A DNA stretch of 64,000 nt from Ruminococcus flavefaciens (GCF_900108555.1 NZ_FNWV01000014.1:1-64000); one strand, 5' to 3'; positions 1 to 9,185 are shown, counted from the first letter of the stretch. Numbers and translations: made by a program. Notes: generated by a model from the letters alone, not told the origin.

Positions 1-107
1 ATATCCCTTCGTAAGAGTAAGACCTCTCAAAGACTATGAGTTTGATAGGCTCAAAGTGTAAGCGTGGTGACACGTTCAGCTTGCGAGTACTAATCGGTCG
101 AGGGCTT
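1..107 (+). rRNA. 23S ribosomal RNA, 3' end (partial)
   Basis: The first bases match the conserved 3' end of bacterial 23S rRNA: a GAGTTTGATAGGCTC block, the GTGTAAGCG/GTGACACG stretch, and the closing TACTAAT-CGGTCGAGGGCT. The gene begins left of the window. The exact mature 3' end is estimated from the usual terminal helix and may be off by several bases. A 5S gene and a tRNA follow, so this is the tail of an rRNA operon. Confidence 0.93.
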
Positions 108-183
108 TTCCTTTTTACTTCTGAACTTCTTTGTTCTTGCCTCGCATTACGCTTTATTCGTTTCAAAACTTCACAAATATTTA

Positions 184-300
<117 letters not shown>

Positions 301-346
301 CAAATAAATATCGGAAGCTAAAAAATAGCTTCCGATTAATTTATGA

Positions 347-423
347 GGGCCATTAGCTCAGTTGGTTAGAGCATCCGGCTCATAACCGGACGGTCTGGGG
401 TTCGAGTCCCTAATGGCCCACCA
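347..423 (+). tRNA. tRNA with CAU anticodon (elongator Met or Ile2)
   Basis: A 77-nt cloverleaf with encoded CCA. The acceptor stem GGGCCAU pairs with AUGGCCC, the T arm carries GGUUCGAGUCC, and the anticodon stem is UCCGG/CCGGA around CUCAUAA. The anticodon is CAU. It is not initiator tRNA, because the three G-C pairs next to the anticodon loop and the 1-72 mismatch are absent. Choosing between elongator Met and lysidine-modified Ile2 needs a covariance or TilS-identity comparison. It sits directly after the 5S gene and is probably co-transcribed with it. Confidence 0.95.
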
Positions 424-427
424 CGAA

Positions 428-463
428 AAAAGCTTTCAAACTATTTGGTTTGAAAGCTTTTTC
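428..463 (+). terminator. rho-independent terminator of the rRNA/tRNA operon
   Basis: A 14-bp stem (AAAGCTTTCAAAC against GTTTGAAAGCTTT, loop about 6 nt) is followed by a T-rich tract. It starts five bases after the tRNA CCA end. Confidence 0.88.
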
Positions 464-471
464 TTTATATA

Positions 472-500
472 TTGATTTAAATGAAAATGTATGTTATAAT
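472..500 (+). promoter_or_regulatory. sigma-A-type promoter for the dCMP deaminase gene
   Basis: TTGATT (472-477), a 17-bp spacer, and TATAAT (495-500), 35 bp before the start codon. It lies immediately after the rRNA operon terminator. Confidence 0.75.
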
Positions 501-535
501 ACTTATATAATTCAACCGTATTTAAGGAGATCATT

Positions 536-1018
536 ATGAAAAGGACTGATTACATATCCTGGGACGAATATTTTATGGGTATTGCTCTTCTGTCTGCACA
601 GCGAAGCAAGGACAATTCAACTCAGGTAGGTGCGTGTATTGTAAATGATAAGCATAAGATCGTTTCTGTAGGCTATAACGGTATGCCTACAGGCTGTATT
701 GATGATGATATGCCGTGGGAGCGTGAGGGCGAGTCCACACTTGATACTAAGTATCCCTTTGTCTGCCATGCTGAGCTTAATGCTATCCTTAACAGCAGCT
801 TTGGAAGTCTCAGCGGCTGTACTCTCTATGTTACACTCTATCCTTGCAATGAGTGCGCAAAGGCTATAATACAGTCCGGTATCACTCGCGTTGTTTATAA
901 GTGCAATAAATACGCCAATACTGACAGCGTCAAGGCTTCCACCATTCTTTTTGAGAAGTGCGGAGTAAAGGTGGAAGAATATCAGCCAAGCGGCAAGGAT
1001 ATAATTCTTTCAGTCTGA
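536..1018 (+). CDS. dCMP/cytidine deaminase family protein (ComEB-like deoxycytidylate deaminase)
   Basis: 160 aa. The zinc-deaminase motifs are visible: HAELNAI, whose His binds zinc and whose Glu is the proton shuttle, and PCNECAKAI, whose two Cys complete the zinc site. An N-terminal SKDNSTQVGA segment is typical of dCMP deaminases. The family converts dCMP to dUMP and so supplies dTMP synthesis in the cytoplasm. The length fits ComEB-type enzymes. AAGGAG lies just before the ATG. The gene has its own promoter. Substrate preference (dCMP rather than another cytidine compound) is inferred from family resemblance. Confidence 0.88.
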   Translation: MKRTDYISWDEYFMGIALLSAQRSKDNSTQVGACIVNDKHKIVSVGYNGMPTGCIDDDMPWEREGESTLDTKYPFVCHAELNAILNSSFGSLSGCTLYVTLYPCNECAKAIIQSGITRVVYKCNKYANTDSVKASTILFEKCGVKVEEYQPSGKDIILSV

Positions 1019-1051
1019 GGTTTTAGATATGAAATTAAAACGAATTAACTG

Positions 1052-1109
1052 CTCGGTGCAGTAGGAGAGGGAACGTCACACCGAGTAAGAATAGTTCCCG
1101 TACTGCGCC
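1052..1109 (+). ncRNA. candidate structured RNA leader upstream of the radical SAM gene
   Basis: Two long helices can form. GGTGCAGTA (1055-1063) pairs with TACTGCGCC (1101-1109), extended by GGGAAC (1069-1074) with GTTCCC (1094-1099). Alternatively CTCGGTG (1052-1058) pairs perfectly with CACCGAG (1079-1085), which lies in the loop of the first structure. The two options share bases 1055-1058, so they are either mutually exclusive or a partial pseudoknot, as in a switch. I recognise no known riboswitch consensus. It ends about 22 nt before the ribosome binding site. Confidence 0.45.
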
Positions 1110-1143
1110 GATTATTGATATAATTTAAAAAGGAGCAGTTATT

Positions 1144-1899
1144 ATGAACAAATATTTGAAATATCTTGACAGGATAGAATTTGTTGTTACAATGTGCTGC
1201 ACAGGCAAGTGCAGGCATTGCAGCGAAGGGGAGCATACAACAGGCTCTCCTCATATTGATACCGATATTGCGGTAAAAACTATTAAGGACGTGTGCAGCA
1301 GATATGATATCAGGTCTTTGATGACTTTCGGCGGCGAGCCGCTGCTTTATCCCGAAACTGTTGCTGCGATACATAAAACAGCCTATGAAATGGGTATCCC
1401 TGAGCGCGATATTATAACAAATGGTTATTTCAGCAAGGATAAGAAGAGGATAGAACAAGTGGCGTCAATGCTTCGCGAGAGCCATATACAGCGTGTTATG
1501 CTCTCTGTGGACGCTTTTCATCAGGAAACTATACCTCTTGAGCCTGTTGAGTTATTTGCTGACACTTTAAAAGAAAACGGCGTTTATGTTGAGATAAGTC
1601 CTGCATGGCTGGTTGACAGAAATGCTGATAATCCTTACAATTCCGTAACTTCTGAACTTATAGGGAAGTTTGCTGCAAAGGGCTTTGAAATAGGCAATGG
1701 AAATGTTATTTTTCCGCAGGGCAACGCTTTGAAGTATCTTGGCGAGTATTTCAATGAGGGGGAAGTCGTTTCAAATCCCTATGAGGAGTCGCCCTATGAT
1801 ATCCGCTCGCTTTGCATCGGCTGTGACGGTAGTGCATTGAACGGAAATCTCTGCGAGAAAGACGTTTTGCAGTTAATAGAGGAGTATTCTCCGAAATAA
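1144..1899 (+). CDS. radical SAM protein of unknown function
   Basis: 251 aa. The cluster motif CTGKCRHC (CxxxCxxC) near residue 20 binds the 4Fe-4S cluster that cleaves S-adenosylmethionine. FGGEPLLYPE is the GGEP-type SAM-binding motif. The C-terminus has a further group of Cys (CIGCDG... and a later C) that could bind an auxiliary cluster, but is too short for a full SPASM domain. AAGGAG precedes the ATG. The gene appears monocistronic, preceded by the structured leader at 1052-1109 and followed by a terminator. The substrate is unknown: no precursor peptide or cofactor gene lies beside it. Confidence 0.8.
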   Translation: MNKYLKYLDRIEFVVTMCCTGKCRHCSEGEHTTGSPHIDTDIAVKTIKDVCSRYDIRSLMTFGGEPLLYPETVAAIHKTAYEMGIPERDIITNGYFSKDKKRIEQVASMLRESHIQRVMLSVDAFHQETIPLEPVELFADTLKENGVYVEISPAWLVDRNADNPYNSVTSELIGKFAAKGFEIGNGNVIFPQGNALKYLGEYFNEGEVVSNPYEESPYDIRSLCIGCDGSALNGNLCEKDVLQLIEEYSPK

Positions 1900-1907
1900 A
1901 AAAATTG

Positions 1908-1931
1908 CCGCAGCATTTGCTGCGGTTTTTT
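1908..1931. terminator. bidirectional hairpin between convergent genes
   Basis: CCGCAGC/GCTGCGG stem with a 4-nt loop, a T-run on the plus side and an A-run on the other. It lies between the radical SAM gene and the convergent GGDEF gene, whose stop codon it touches. Confidence 0.82.
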
Positions 1932-3858
1932 ATGATTTCAGATAGTTGGAGAGTTTTTTCTTTTTCTTTTCTTTGTACATCTGCTTATCCGCTTCTGTAA
2001 CGAAATTGAAAATATCTTCTCCTTCTTTGGGTGTTGCAATGATAAAACCTGTACTTGCACTTAGTTTGAACGGGTTTATCTTACTTTTATTTATCCTTTC
2101 AATATTCTTTTGAATCCTTAAAGTGAGATTTTTGGCGGCTTCTTCGGTATAGTCAGCACCAAAAATAATAAACTCGTCACCGCCAAAGCGGCAGAATATC
2201 TCTTTTTCACATGACTCTCTGAGAACATCGGCTATGTTGCATATGGCTTGATCGCCTGTGTTATGACCGTAGGTATCGTTTATGCCCTTGAGTCCGTCAA
2301 GATCAATGAACATAAGCATTATGCTGAGCTGTTCTTCCGTACATTTATCGTACAACTCGGAAGTAGCCATAACGAAGCCGTTCCTGTTATATATTCCCGA
2401 GAAAGTATCCTGTGCATAGAGTTTGCCAAGTCTGTCAATAGCATATTCAAGGCACATGAGCTTTCTGATATTTTCAAGAGAGTTGCTGATATTTATACAG
2501 AAAGACTGGAACATTATATTTTGCAGAGCAAGCTTAGTGCTCCTGATAGCCATATATCCGAGGCATCTCTCACCAAAATGAAGAGGCGTTACAAAGAAAA
2601 GCTTGCCGTTATTTCCTGTATTTATAGAAGGCGGGATAATGTCCTTGGACTTGAATTTTCCACAGTTTATGAATTCACCGTTTACGTACGCTATAGGAAC
2701 TATGACTTCCTCAGTGAATGTCACGGGAACTTTTTCAGAGGAGCTGTCTAAGCCTGTGGAGTTTTCAACTGTCGTTTCACTGTCCCAGTTGTCGCAAAGG
2801 CAGAAGTAAAACTCATCGGGGTGTATCTCTACTGCTGCACGTTTGAGTGTTGAGATATACTCATCGAAATTGTTGCATGCGAGGAGCTGTGTAGATATTC
2901 GGTTCAGTACGGACATATAGGTCTGTATACTTTCAAAGTTTGAATAGTTCCTGTAATTGAGCTTTTTCAGCTCTGACAGGTCGGATAGCGCATTATGACC
3001 GCAGCCGCAGCTCTCGGTGAAGCAGGTAGACATATTCAGTATCACGCTTCTTTCCTGAGCTATTCCGCGCAGGTGATTATAAAGCATCTTGCAGGCGAGC
3101 CGTCCAGAAAGTCCCAGAGGACGTTCAACAGAAGTCAGCTCTACTTGATAATTATGACTGTTATAGGTATTGTCAAAGCCTGTTACAGCGATATCATCTG
3201 GCACACTGTATCCGTGTGAGGCAAGAGTCGTAATAGCTGACGCTGCCATAACGTCATTAGCGCATATGATAGCCTGTGGCATCTCGGGGAGACACTCAAT
3301 GAACTGCTCCACGGCAAGCTTGCCTGTGGGAGCGCGGAAATCTCCGTAATATATAGCATCTTCGTTGATCCTGAGCTTGTTCTCTTCAAGTACGGAAGAA
3401 AAGCCTGCAAGTCTGTCCGAACTCTCGGTATTGCCTGGCGGTCCCGAGATATACGCAAATCGCGTGAAACCGTGTTCAGTTATCATATGCTCGGTTATTT
3501 TTCGCATTGCTGTCTTATTATCTATACCTATGTAAAAAAACGGCGGAACATCTTTATCTATGCTCACAGCAGGGATACCTGCTTTTTTTATTCTGTCAAG
3601 GATAATGTTTCCCACAGGTTTATAGTATATTGTATTCGTAAGAAGTATCGCTCCGTCAAAATCATTGAAATCAGGCAGATTAAAAATATTGAATTCACCA
3701 ACATCGTGACGAGCGTTGCCCATATCGCCGCTGAATGATGTAAATGCGAGTATATTAAGTCCGAATTCTTCGGCAGCAGAAGAAATGCCATCAAGGATAG
3801 AGCTCTGATAGCTCTGTCCGATCTCTTCAATGATGACAGCTATTCTGTATCCACTCAT
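1930..3858 (-). CDS. diguanylate cyclase with an N-terminal LacI-type ligand-binding domain
   Basis: 642 aa. Residues about 1-280 resemble the periplasmic-binding-like sugar-sensing domain of LacI/GalR regulators (YRIAVIIEE start, SIDKD, ISGPPG, AVTGFDN segments), but no helix-turn-helix precedes it. A middle region (about 290-470) is GAF-like in spacing. Residues about 475-640 are a GGDEF domain with an intact RFGGDEF active site. No signal peptide or membrane segment is evident, so it is probably cytoplasmic. The family makes cyclic di-GMP from two GTP. The inferred job is to link an intracellular sugar-type ligand to c-di-GMP output. It has its own promoter at 3907-3935. Confidence 0.85.
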   Translation of the reverse strand: MSGYRIAVIIEEIGQSYQSSILDGISSAAEEFGLNILAFTSFSGDMGNARHDVGEFNIFNLPDFNDFDGAILLTNTIYYKPVGNIILDRIKKAGIPAVSIDKDVPPFFYIGIDNKTAMRKITEHMITEHGFTRFAYISGPPGNTESSDRLAGFSSVLEENKLRINEDAIYYGDFRAPTGKLAVEQFIECLPEMPQAIICANDVMAASAITTLASHGYSVPDDIAVTGFDNTYNSHNYQVELTSVERPLGLSGRLACKMLYNHLRGIAQERSVILNMSTCFTESCGCGHNALSDLSELKKLNYRNYSNFESIQTYMSVLNRISTQLLACNNFDEYISTLKRAAVEIHPDEFYFCLCDNWDSETTVENSTGLDSSSEKVPVTFTEEVIVPIAYVNGEFINCGKFKSKDIIPPSINTGNNGKLFFVTPLHFGERCLGYMAIRSTKLALQNIMFQSFCINISNSLENIRKLMCLEYAIDRLGKLYAQDTFSGIYNRNGFVMATSELYDKCTEEQLSIMLMFIDLDGLKGINDTYGHNTGDQAICNIADVLRESCEKEIFCRFGGDEFIIFGADYTEEAAKNLTLRIQKNIERINKSKINPFKLSASTGFIIATPKEGEDIFNFVTEADKQMYKEKKKKKLSNYLKS

Positions 3859-3906
3859 CGTTTATCCCCTCTCTGTCAAAAGTCTCAAAAAACTAACCAT
3901 ACATAT

Positions 3907-3935
3907 ATTTTACTATATTCTTTTAAAAAAAGCAA
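3907..3935 (-). promoter_or_regulatory. probable promoter of the diguanylate cyclase gene
   Basis: On the minus strand: TTGCTT, 17 bp, TAAAAT, about 50 bp before the start. It lies in the 363-bp AT-rich gap between divergent genes; apart from this and the promoter at 4104-4131 I see nothing else in the gap. Confidence 0.55.
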
Positions 3936-4103
3936 TAGAATTTTATTATAATATTCATTATTGATATTCACTTTTTATTAATATTGCTTTACTGGTTGTA
4001 AAAAATTGGATAAATCTTACAAAAATGCAAAAAGGACAAAAAAACGAAAAAAAGCTTTGATTTTGGGATAATTTATCATAAATGCCGAAAATTGAACGGT
4101 ATA

Positions 4104-4131
4104 TTGACAAATCTCAAAAAAATGGTATACT
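4104..4131 (+). promoter_or_regulatory. promoter of the pyrophosphatase gene
   Basis: TTGACA (4104-4109), 16-bp spacer, TATACT (4126-4131), about 90 bp before the chosen start. Confidence 0.7.
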
Positions 4132-4221
4132 AAAATGTAGGGGATAACGTCATTAAATGGCTTATCAAAATAATCTTCTGCCGTGCAGACTGCGCGGACA
4201 GAGATGCTGCGGAGGGAATTT

Positions 4222-4752
4222 ATGAATATCTGGCACAAGATCAGTCCAAAGAGAATAACTTCCGAAGATTTTATTGCTGTGATAGAGATCGGCAAGGGTA
4301 GCAAGATCAAGTATGAGCTTGACAAGGAAACAGGTCTTATAAAAATGGACCGTATCCTTTATACTTCCACTCATTATCCTGCAAACTACGGATTTATTCC
4401 AAGGACTTACTCAGACGATAATGATCCACTCGATGTACTGGTTCTCTGCTCTGAACAGCTTATGCCTCTTACTCTTGTGAGATGCTATCCTATCGGAGTT
4501 ATCAGAATGCTTGACAATGGACACCGCGATGACAAGATCATTGCTATACCGTTTGAAGATCCGAATTACAATATGTACAAGGATATCGAAGAGCTTCCAC
4601 AGCACGTTTTCGATGAAATGACACATTTCTTCACAGTTTACAAGGAACTTGAAAACAAAACAACAGCCGTTAACGAGGTCGATCATGCAGACGTTGCAAA
4701 AACGATCATAAGCGGAGATATCGAACGCTATATTGAGAATTTCTGTAAATAA
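4222..4752 (+). CDS. ppa: inorganic pyrophosphatase, family I
   Basis: 176 aa, the usual family I length. [12 protein letters not shown] metal/substrate residues appear as YELDKETG, the active-site signature [11 protein letters not shown] provides the three Asp that bind Mg2+, and [11 protein letters not shown] is the conserved central block. The enzyme hydrolyses pyrophosphate in the cytoplasm and drives biosynthetic reactions. The ATG at 4222 is chosen because GGAGGG lies eight bases upstream and family homology begins there; an earlier in-frame ATG at 4183 lacks such a site. The next gene makes PRPP, so the pair serves nucleotide metabolism. Confidence 0.93.
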   Translation: MNIWHKISPKRITSEDFIAVIEIGKGSKIKYELDKETGLIKMDRILYTSTHYPANYGFIPRTYSDDNDPLDVLVLCSEQLMPLTLVRCYPIGVIRMLDNGHRDDKIIAIPFEDPNYNMYKDIEELPQHVFDEMTHFFTVYKELENKTTAVNEVDHADVAKTIISGDIERYIENFCK

Positions 4753-4808
4753 TGCACGGTTTTGACCGAAAATGACTAAAATGCGAAAGGAGATCACGCG
4801 TTTTACGT

Positions 4809-5969
4809 GTGAGAAAAGGTTTTATGACAGCTTCAAGTGAAATTTTATTCGGCAGTGATTCAAATGTTGCCCCTATCGGCATCATCGCTATGAACAGCGT
4901 TACCGAGCTTGGAAAGAAGATCGACGATTATCTCGTTGACTGGGCAGGCAAGGGCGGTATCAATGTGGATTCATTCCTCGTTGAGAGCGAATGCCCTCGT
5001 TTTTCATCGGGCGACGGTAAAGGTCTCATCAAGTCAACTATCCGCGGTAAGGATCTCTTCATCATTATTGATGTAGGCAACTACAGCATCAAGTACGACT
5101 ACTTTGGAATGCAGAACGCAATGTCCCCTGACGATCATTTTCAGGATCTTAAAAGAATAATCCAGGCTGCAAGCGGTAAGGCTCACCGTATAACTGTCAT
5201 TATGCCTACTCTCTATGGCGGCCGCCAGCACAGAAGAAGCTATCGTGAATCTCTTGACTGTGCCTGCGCTCTTCAGGAGCTTGAGGCAATGGGCGTATCA
5301 AACATCGTTACATTTGACGCTCACGACCCGAGAGTACAGAACGCTATCCCGCTCATGGGCTTTGATAACGTTATGCCTACTTATCAGGTACTCAAGGCTA
5401 TGCTCAAGGATATCAAGGATATCAGCTTCAACAAGGAAAAGTTCATGGTAGTAAGCCCTGATGAGGGTGCTCTTAACAGAAATATGTACTATGCATCAGT
5501 TCTCGGCGTTGAAATGGGTATGTTCTATAAGAGAAGAGACTACTCCACTATCGTAAACGGACGCAATCCTATCGTTGCTCACGAATACCTCGGAAACCCT
5601 GTTGAGGGCAAGGACGTATTCGTATCAGATGATATAATCTCGTCAGGTGAATCTATGCTTGATGTTGCTTCTGCTCTTAAAGAAAAGAAGGCAGGCAGAT
5701 TCTTTGCTTATGCTACTTATGCTATCTTCACAAACGGTCTTGAGAAGTTTGACAAGGCTTATGAGGACGGCATCATAGACGGTGTATTCGGTACAAACCT
5801 TACTTACAGAACACCTGAGCTCCTTAGCAGACCGTGGTTCCATGAGGTCGATGTATCAAAGTATATCGCATATTTCATTGAAGCTATCAACCACGATGTT
5901 TCTATCAGCAAGATCATTGATCCACACACAAAGATAGAGACTCTCCTCAAAAAATACGGCATGAAATAA
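4809..5969 (+). CDS. prs: ribose-phosphate pyrophosphokinase (PRPP synthetase)
   Basis: 386 aa, longer than the usual ~315-aa enzyme but in line with a long class seen in clostridia (from memory). The PRPP-binding loop is VFVSDDIISSGES, VTFDAHDPRVQN matches the FDLH..QIQ block, and PTLYGGRQHRR matches the P-Y-ARQDR ATP loop. It transfers pyrophosphate from ATP to ribose 5-phosphate for purine, pyrimidine, His and Trp synthesis. The start is uncertain. A GTG at 4809 is 16 bases after AAAGGAGAT, with a small CACG/CGTG hairpin in the gap. An ATG at 4824 is preceded by GAAAAGG. Confidence 0.88.
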   Translation: MRKGFMTASSEILFGSDSNVAPIGIIAMNSVTELGKKIDDYLVDWAGKGGINVDSFLVESECPRFSSGDGKGLIKSTIRGKDLFIIIDVGNYSIKYDYFGMQNAMSPDDHFQDLKRIIQAASGKAHRITVIMPTLYGGRQHRRSYRESLDCACALQELEAMGVSNIVTFDAHDPRVQNAIPLMGFDNVMPTYQVLKAMLKDIKDISFNKEKFMVVSPDEGALNRNMYYASVLGVEMGMFYKRRDYSTIVNGRNPIVAHEYLGNPVEGKDVFVSDDIISSGESMLDVASALKEKKAGRFFAYATYAIFTNGLEKFDKAYEDGIIDGVFGTNLTYRTPELLSRPWFHEVDVSKYIAYFIEAINHDVSISKIIDPHTKIETLLKKYGMK

Positions 5970-5981
5970 ATATTTAACAGA

Positions 5982-6014
5982 TAAGGCATTGTTAACAAAC
6001 AATGCCTTATTTAT
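5982..6014 (+). terminator. terminator after prs
   Basis: TAAGGCATTGTT/AACAATGCCTTA, a 12-bp perfect stem with a 4-nt loop, then TTTATTTG. Confidence 0.88.
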
Positions 6015-6058
6015 TTGTGAAATTTATGTGAAGTCGCTGTGAAAAAATGACAATCGAA

Positions 6059-6087
6059 TTGACAATTATTCGTCAAAGTGCTATAAT
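6059..6087 (+). promoter_or_regulatory. consensus promoter of the ABC fusion gene
   Basis: TTGACA (6059-6064), exactly 17 bp, TATAAT (6082-6087): both hexamers are perfect. About 66 bp before the start codon. Confidence 0.85.
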
Positions 6088-6153
6088 AATATAAGTAAAT
6101 TTTAATTTACATAAGGGATTTAAAGGTAAAAATAATAACGAAGGGGCGATCCA

Positions 6154-9144
6154 ATGTTACAACTGAAGGACATCGTGAAAAAGTACGGCGTTGGGGATAA
6201 CGTCGTAAATGCTCTCAACGGAGTCAGCGTAACTTTCCGTGAGAGTGAATTTGTAGCTATACTCGGTCATTCGGGCTGCGGTAAAACTACACTTCTTAAC
6301 ATCATAGGCGGACTTGACCACTACACATCGGGTGATCTTATCATCAATGGTGTTTCGACAAAGGAATACAAGGACAGAGACTGGGACGCATACAGAAATC
6401 ATTCTATCGGATTTATTTTTCAGAGCTACAATCTTATACCGCATCAGACCGTTCTTTCAAACGTTGAACTCGCTCTCACTATCTCAGGCGTATCCAAATC
6501 AGAACGCCGCAAACGTGCCAAGGAAGCACTGGAAAAGGTCGGACTCGGAGACCAGATACACAAGAAGCCTAATCAGATGTCTGGCGGACAGATGCAGCGT
6601 GTTGCCATTGCCCGTGCGCTTATAAATGATCCTGATATACTCCTTGCCGACGAGCCTACAGGTGCTCTTGACTCGGAGACTTCCATACAGGTCATGGAGC
6701 TTCTCAAAGAGATCGCCAAGGATAAGCTGGTGATCATGGTTACTCATAATCCTGAGCTTGCAGATCAGTACGCTACACGTATAATTAAGATCAAGGACGG
6801 TAAGCTCACAGGTGACAGCGATCCCTTTGAAGTCAAAAAAGCTAAAAAGTCAAAGGATAAGAAAGCTGATAAAAAAGCAGACAAGGAGAAGAAAAAGCGA
6901 GTATCAATGTCTTTCGGTACGGCTGTATCGCTTTCTCTCAATAACCTTCTTACCAAAAAGGGAAGGACTCTTCTGACTGCTTTTGCAGGCTCTATCGGTA
7001 TAATCGGTATTGCCCTTATCCTTTCTCTTGCAACGGGTATCAATGAATATATCGACAATATCCAGGAGGAGACCCTTTCTTCCTATCCTCTGGAAATAAT
7101 GCGTGAGAATACCGATACTTCGGGAATGATATCGGCTCTCATGAAAAATAAGGAGGAGTATGAGGCTCGTACCTTTGATGACGACAAGGTGTACGCAAAT
7201 ACTCAGGTCTATGATATGTTCAATTCCTTCAATGCCTCTGCAAAGCAGATAAACAATATGAAGGACTTTAAGACTTTCCTTGAAAACGACAGCGTTATCA
7301 AAGAAAAGACAACTGCAATAGGCTATTCCTACGACGTAAAGATGCCAGTATTCACGCAGTCTCCCTCAGGTGAGATAGTAAAGGTAGACTTTATGGATAT
7401 GTACAGTAAGGCTATGGGAATGGGCGAGTCGGATATCATGGCAGCTACCATGAACAATCCTATGGCTGATATGGAGATGCAGGCTTTCGGACTCACTGTT
7501 ATGGAAGAGCTGCTCCCCGGTGAGAATGGCGAGCCTGTAAATCCGCTTGTAAAGGAACAGTATGACCTTGTAAACGGCAGCTGGCCGCAGAATTATGATG
7601 AGGCTGTTGTTGTACTGACACAGAATAACGAGCTTCCTGATATCATAACCTATGCAATGGGACTTAAAGATCAGGAGGGCTTTGCAGATAAACTCAAGGC
7701 TGCAATGACTAATGAGGAGATAAAGGATTACGGACAGCTCGAGTGGAGCATAGATGATATCCTTGGAAAGAAGTTCAAGATGATACTTCCTTGTGAGTAT
7801 TATCAGTATAACGAAATGGGCAAGGGCTGCGTAGACCTTACGTCTACAAAGACAGGTCTTGAATACCTTTTCAATGCAGATGATATAGGAACAGAGATCA
7901 AGATAGTTGGTTTCATACAGCCTAAGGAGGGCGTAAAAGCTCCTATGCTCAGCGGTTATCTGTGCTATACTACACAGCTCACGGATTATGTTATAAACAA
8001 GACCAATAACAGCGATCTTGTAAAAAAACAGGTAGAGGATAAGGAGAATGACATTATCACAGGCACAAAGTTCATGTCTGATGATTATGTTGAGCCTACT
8101 ATCAATGAGAAAGTCGAGACTGTAAAGGAATTCATCAAGAATGCCGATACAGATACAAAGGCTGATATCTACCGTCTTGTTATATCACAGCCTGATCCTG
8201 CACAGGCAGATGCTCAGGTGGAAGCTGCTATGAAGGATTTTGACCGTCAGCAGTTTTTAGATCAGATCACTCAGATGTATTCATCTGAGCTTGGTGTTGA
8301 TGCAGAGCAGGTAAAAGCTTTCGTTCAGGCTATGAGCGATGAAGAGCTTAAAGGCTATGCAGAGCAGGCTATCAGAGAGCAGATAGCCCAGCAGTACGCA
8401 CAGATGGCTCAGGAACAGCTGGGTACTCTTACAAATGCAGAGCTTGCAAAGCTCCTCGACTCAACACCTATAAGCGATGAAAATTATGCTGTTGTATTTG
8501 AGAAGTATACTCCCGAGGAGATATCAAAGTCAACTTACGATGATAATCTGAAACTTCTCGGTGTTGCAGATGAGTCTGACCCGTCACGCATAAGACTCTT
8601 TGCAAAGAGCTTTGAGGACAAGGACGATATCTCAGACGCTATAAAGCGTTACAATGAGGGCGTAAAGGAGGCTGACGTTATACACTATACCGATGTTGTC
8701 GCACTTCTTATGTCGTCAATTACGGGCATTATAAGCGGTATATCATACCTTCTCATTGCCTTTGTCGGAATTTCACTTGTTGTATCTTCGATAATGATCG
8801 GAATAATAACGTATATCTCTGTTCTTGAGCGTACAAGAGAGATCGGTATACTTCGTGCGATCGGTGCTTCAAAGCACAATGTCCGCACGGTATTCAATGC
8901 CGAAACGCTCCTTGTTGGACTTGCGGCAGGTCTTATAGGTATAGGGGTATCAGTGCTTCTGACCATACCTATAAACGCTATAATACACAGTGTAACGAGC
9001 CTTGATACACTTCGCGCTCACGTTCCTGTTGTGGGAGCTGTGATACTTGTCGTCATCAGTATGCTCCTTACACTTATCGCAGGACTTATTCCGTCAGGCG
9101 TTGCAGCAAGAAAAGACCCTGTTGAAGCTCTCAGAACTGAATAA
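6154..9144 (+). CDS. ABC transporter, fused ATPase and FtsX-type permease (MacB/LolCD-like)
   Basis: 996 aa. Residues about 1-225 form an ABC ATPase: Walker A GHSGCGKTT, signature MSGGQMQRVAIARAL, Walker B ILLADEPTGALD and a switch His in MVTHNPE. A very Lys-rich linker (about 228-250) leads to a first membrane helix near 275, then a large extracytoplasmic region (about 300-840) with an acidic, Gln-rich stretch, then three C-terminal helices typical of FtsX permeases (ERTREIGILRAIGAS motif). The family moves peptides, lipoproteins or drugs across or out of the membrane by mechanotransmission. The substrate here is unknown. It is a single-gene unit with its own promoter and terminator. GAAGGGG precedes the ATG. 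Confidence 0.9.
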   Translation: MLQLKDIVKKYGVGDNVVNALNGVSVTFRESEFVAILGHSGCGKTTLLNIIGGLDHYTSGDLIINGVSTKEYKDRDWDAYRNHSIGFIFQSYNLIPHQTVLSNVELALTISGVSKSERRKRAKEALEKVGLGDQIHKKPNQMSGGQMQRVAIARALINDPDILLADEPTGALDSETSIQVMELLKEIAKDKLVIMVTHNPELADQYATRIIKIKDGKLTGDSDPFEVKKAKKSKDKKADKKADKEKKKRVSMSFGTAVSLSLNNLLTKKGRTLLTAFAGSIGIIGIALILSLATGINEYIDNIQEETLSSYPLEIMRENTDTSGMISALMKNKEEYEARTFDDDKVYANTQVYDMFNSFNASAKQINNMKDFKTFLENDSVIKEKTTAIGYSYDVKMPVFTQSPSGEIVKVDFMDMYSKAMGMGESDIMAATMNNPMADMEMQAFGLTVMEELLPGENGEPVNPLVKEQYDLVNGSWPQNYDEAVVVLTQNNELPDIITYAMGLKDQEGFADKLKAAMTNEEIKDYGQLEWSIDDILGKKFKMILPCEYYQYNEMGKGCVDLTSTKTGLEYLFNADDIGTEIKIVGFIQPKEGVKAPMLSGYLCYTTQLTDYVINKTNNSDLVKKQVEDKENDIITGTKFMSDDYVEPTINEKVETVKEFIKNADTDTKADIYRLVISQPDPAQADAQVEAAMKDFDRQQFLDQITQMYSSELGVDAEQVKAFVQAMSDEELKGYAEQAIREQIAQQYAQMAQEQLGTLTNAELAKLLDSTPISDENYAVVFEKYTPEEISKSTYDDNLKLLGVADESDPSRIRLFAKSFEDKDDISDAIKRYNEGVKEADVIHYTDVVALLMSSITGIISGISYLLIAFVGISLVVSSIMIGIITYISVLERTREIGILRAIGASKHNVRTVFNAETLLVGLAAGLIGIGVSVLLTIPINAIIHSVTSLDTLRAHVPVVGAVILVVISMLLTLIAGLIPSGVAARKDPVEALRTE

Positions 9145-9181
9145 CATAAAAGGACTGCTTAAAGCAGTCCTTTTTATGTTA
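9142..9181. terminator. bidirectional terminator between ABC gene and riboflavin operon end
   Basis: A long stem built on AAAAGGACTGCTT/AAGCAGTCCTTTT, extended by ATAACAT/ATGTTAT, with A and T runs on both sides. It serves the plus-strand ABC gene and the converging ten-gene riboflavin operon. Confidence 0.87.
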
Positions 9182-9185
9182 TAGC

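Noticed and set aside
347..423. Initiator tRNA-fMet
   Set aside because: Lacks the three consecutive G-C pairs next to the anticodon loop and the unpaired 1-72 position.
1045..1458. 137-codon minus-strand frame over the radical SAM leader
   Set aside because: Overlaps the well-supported radical SAM gene and the leader; no start signal and no family features.
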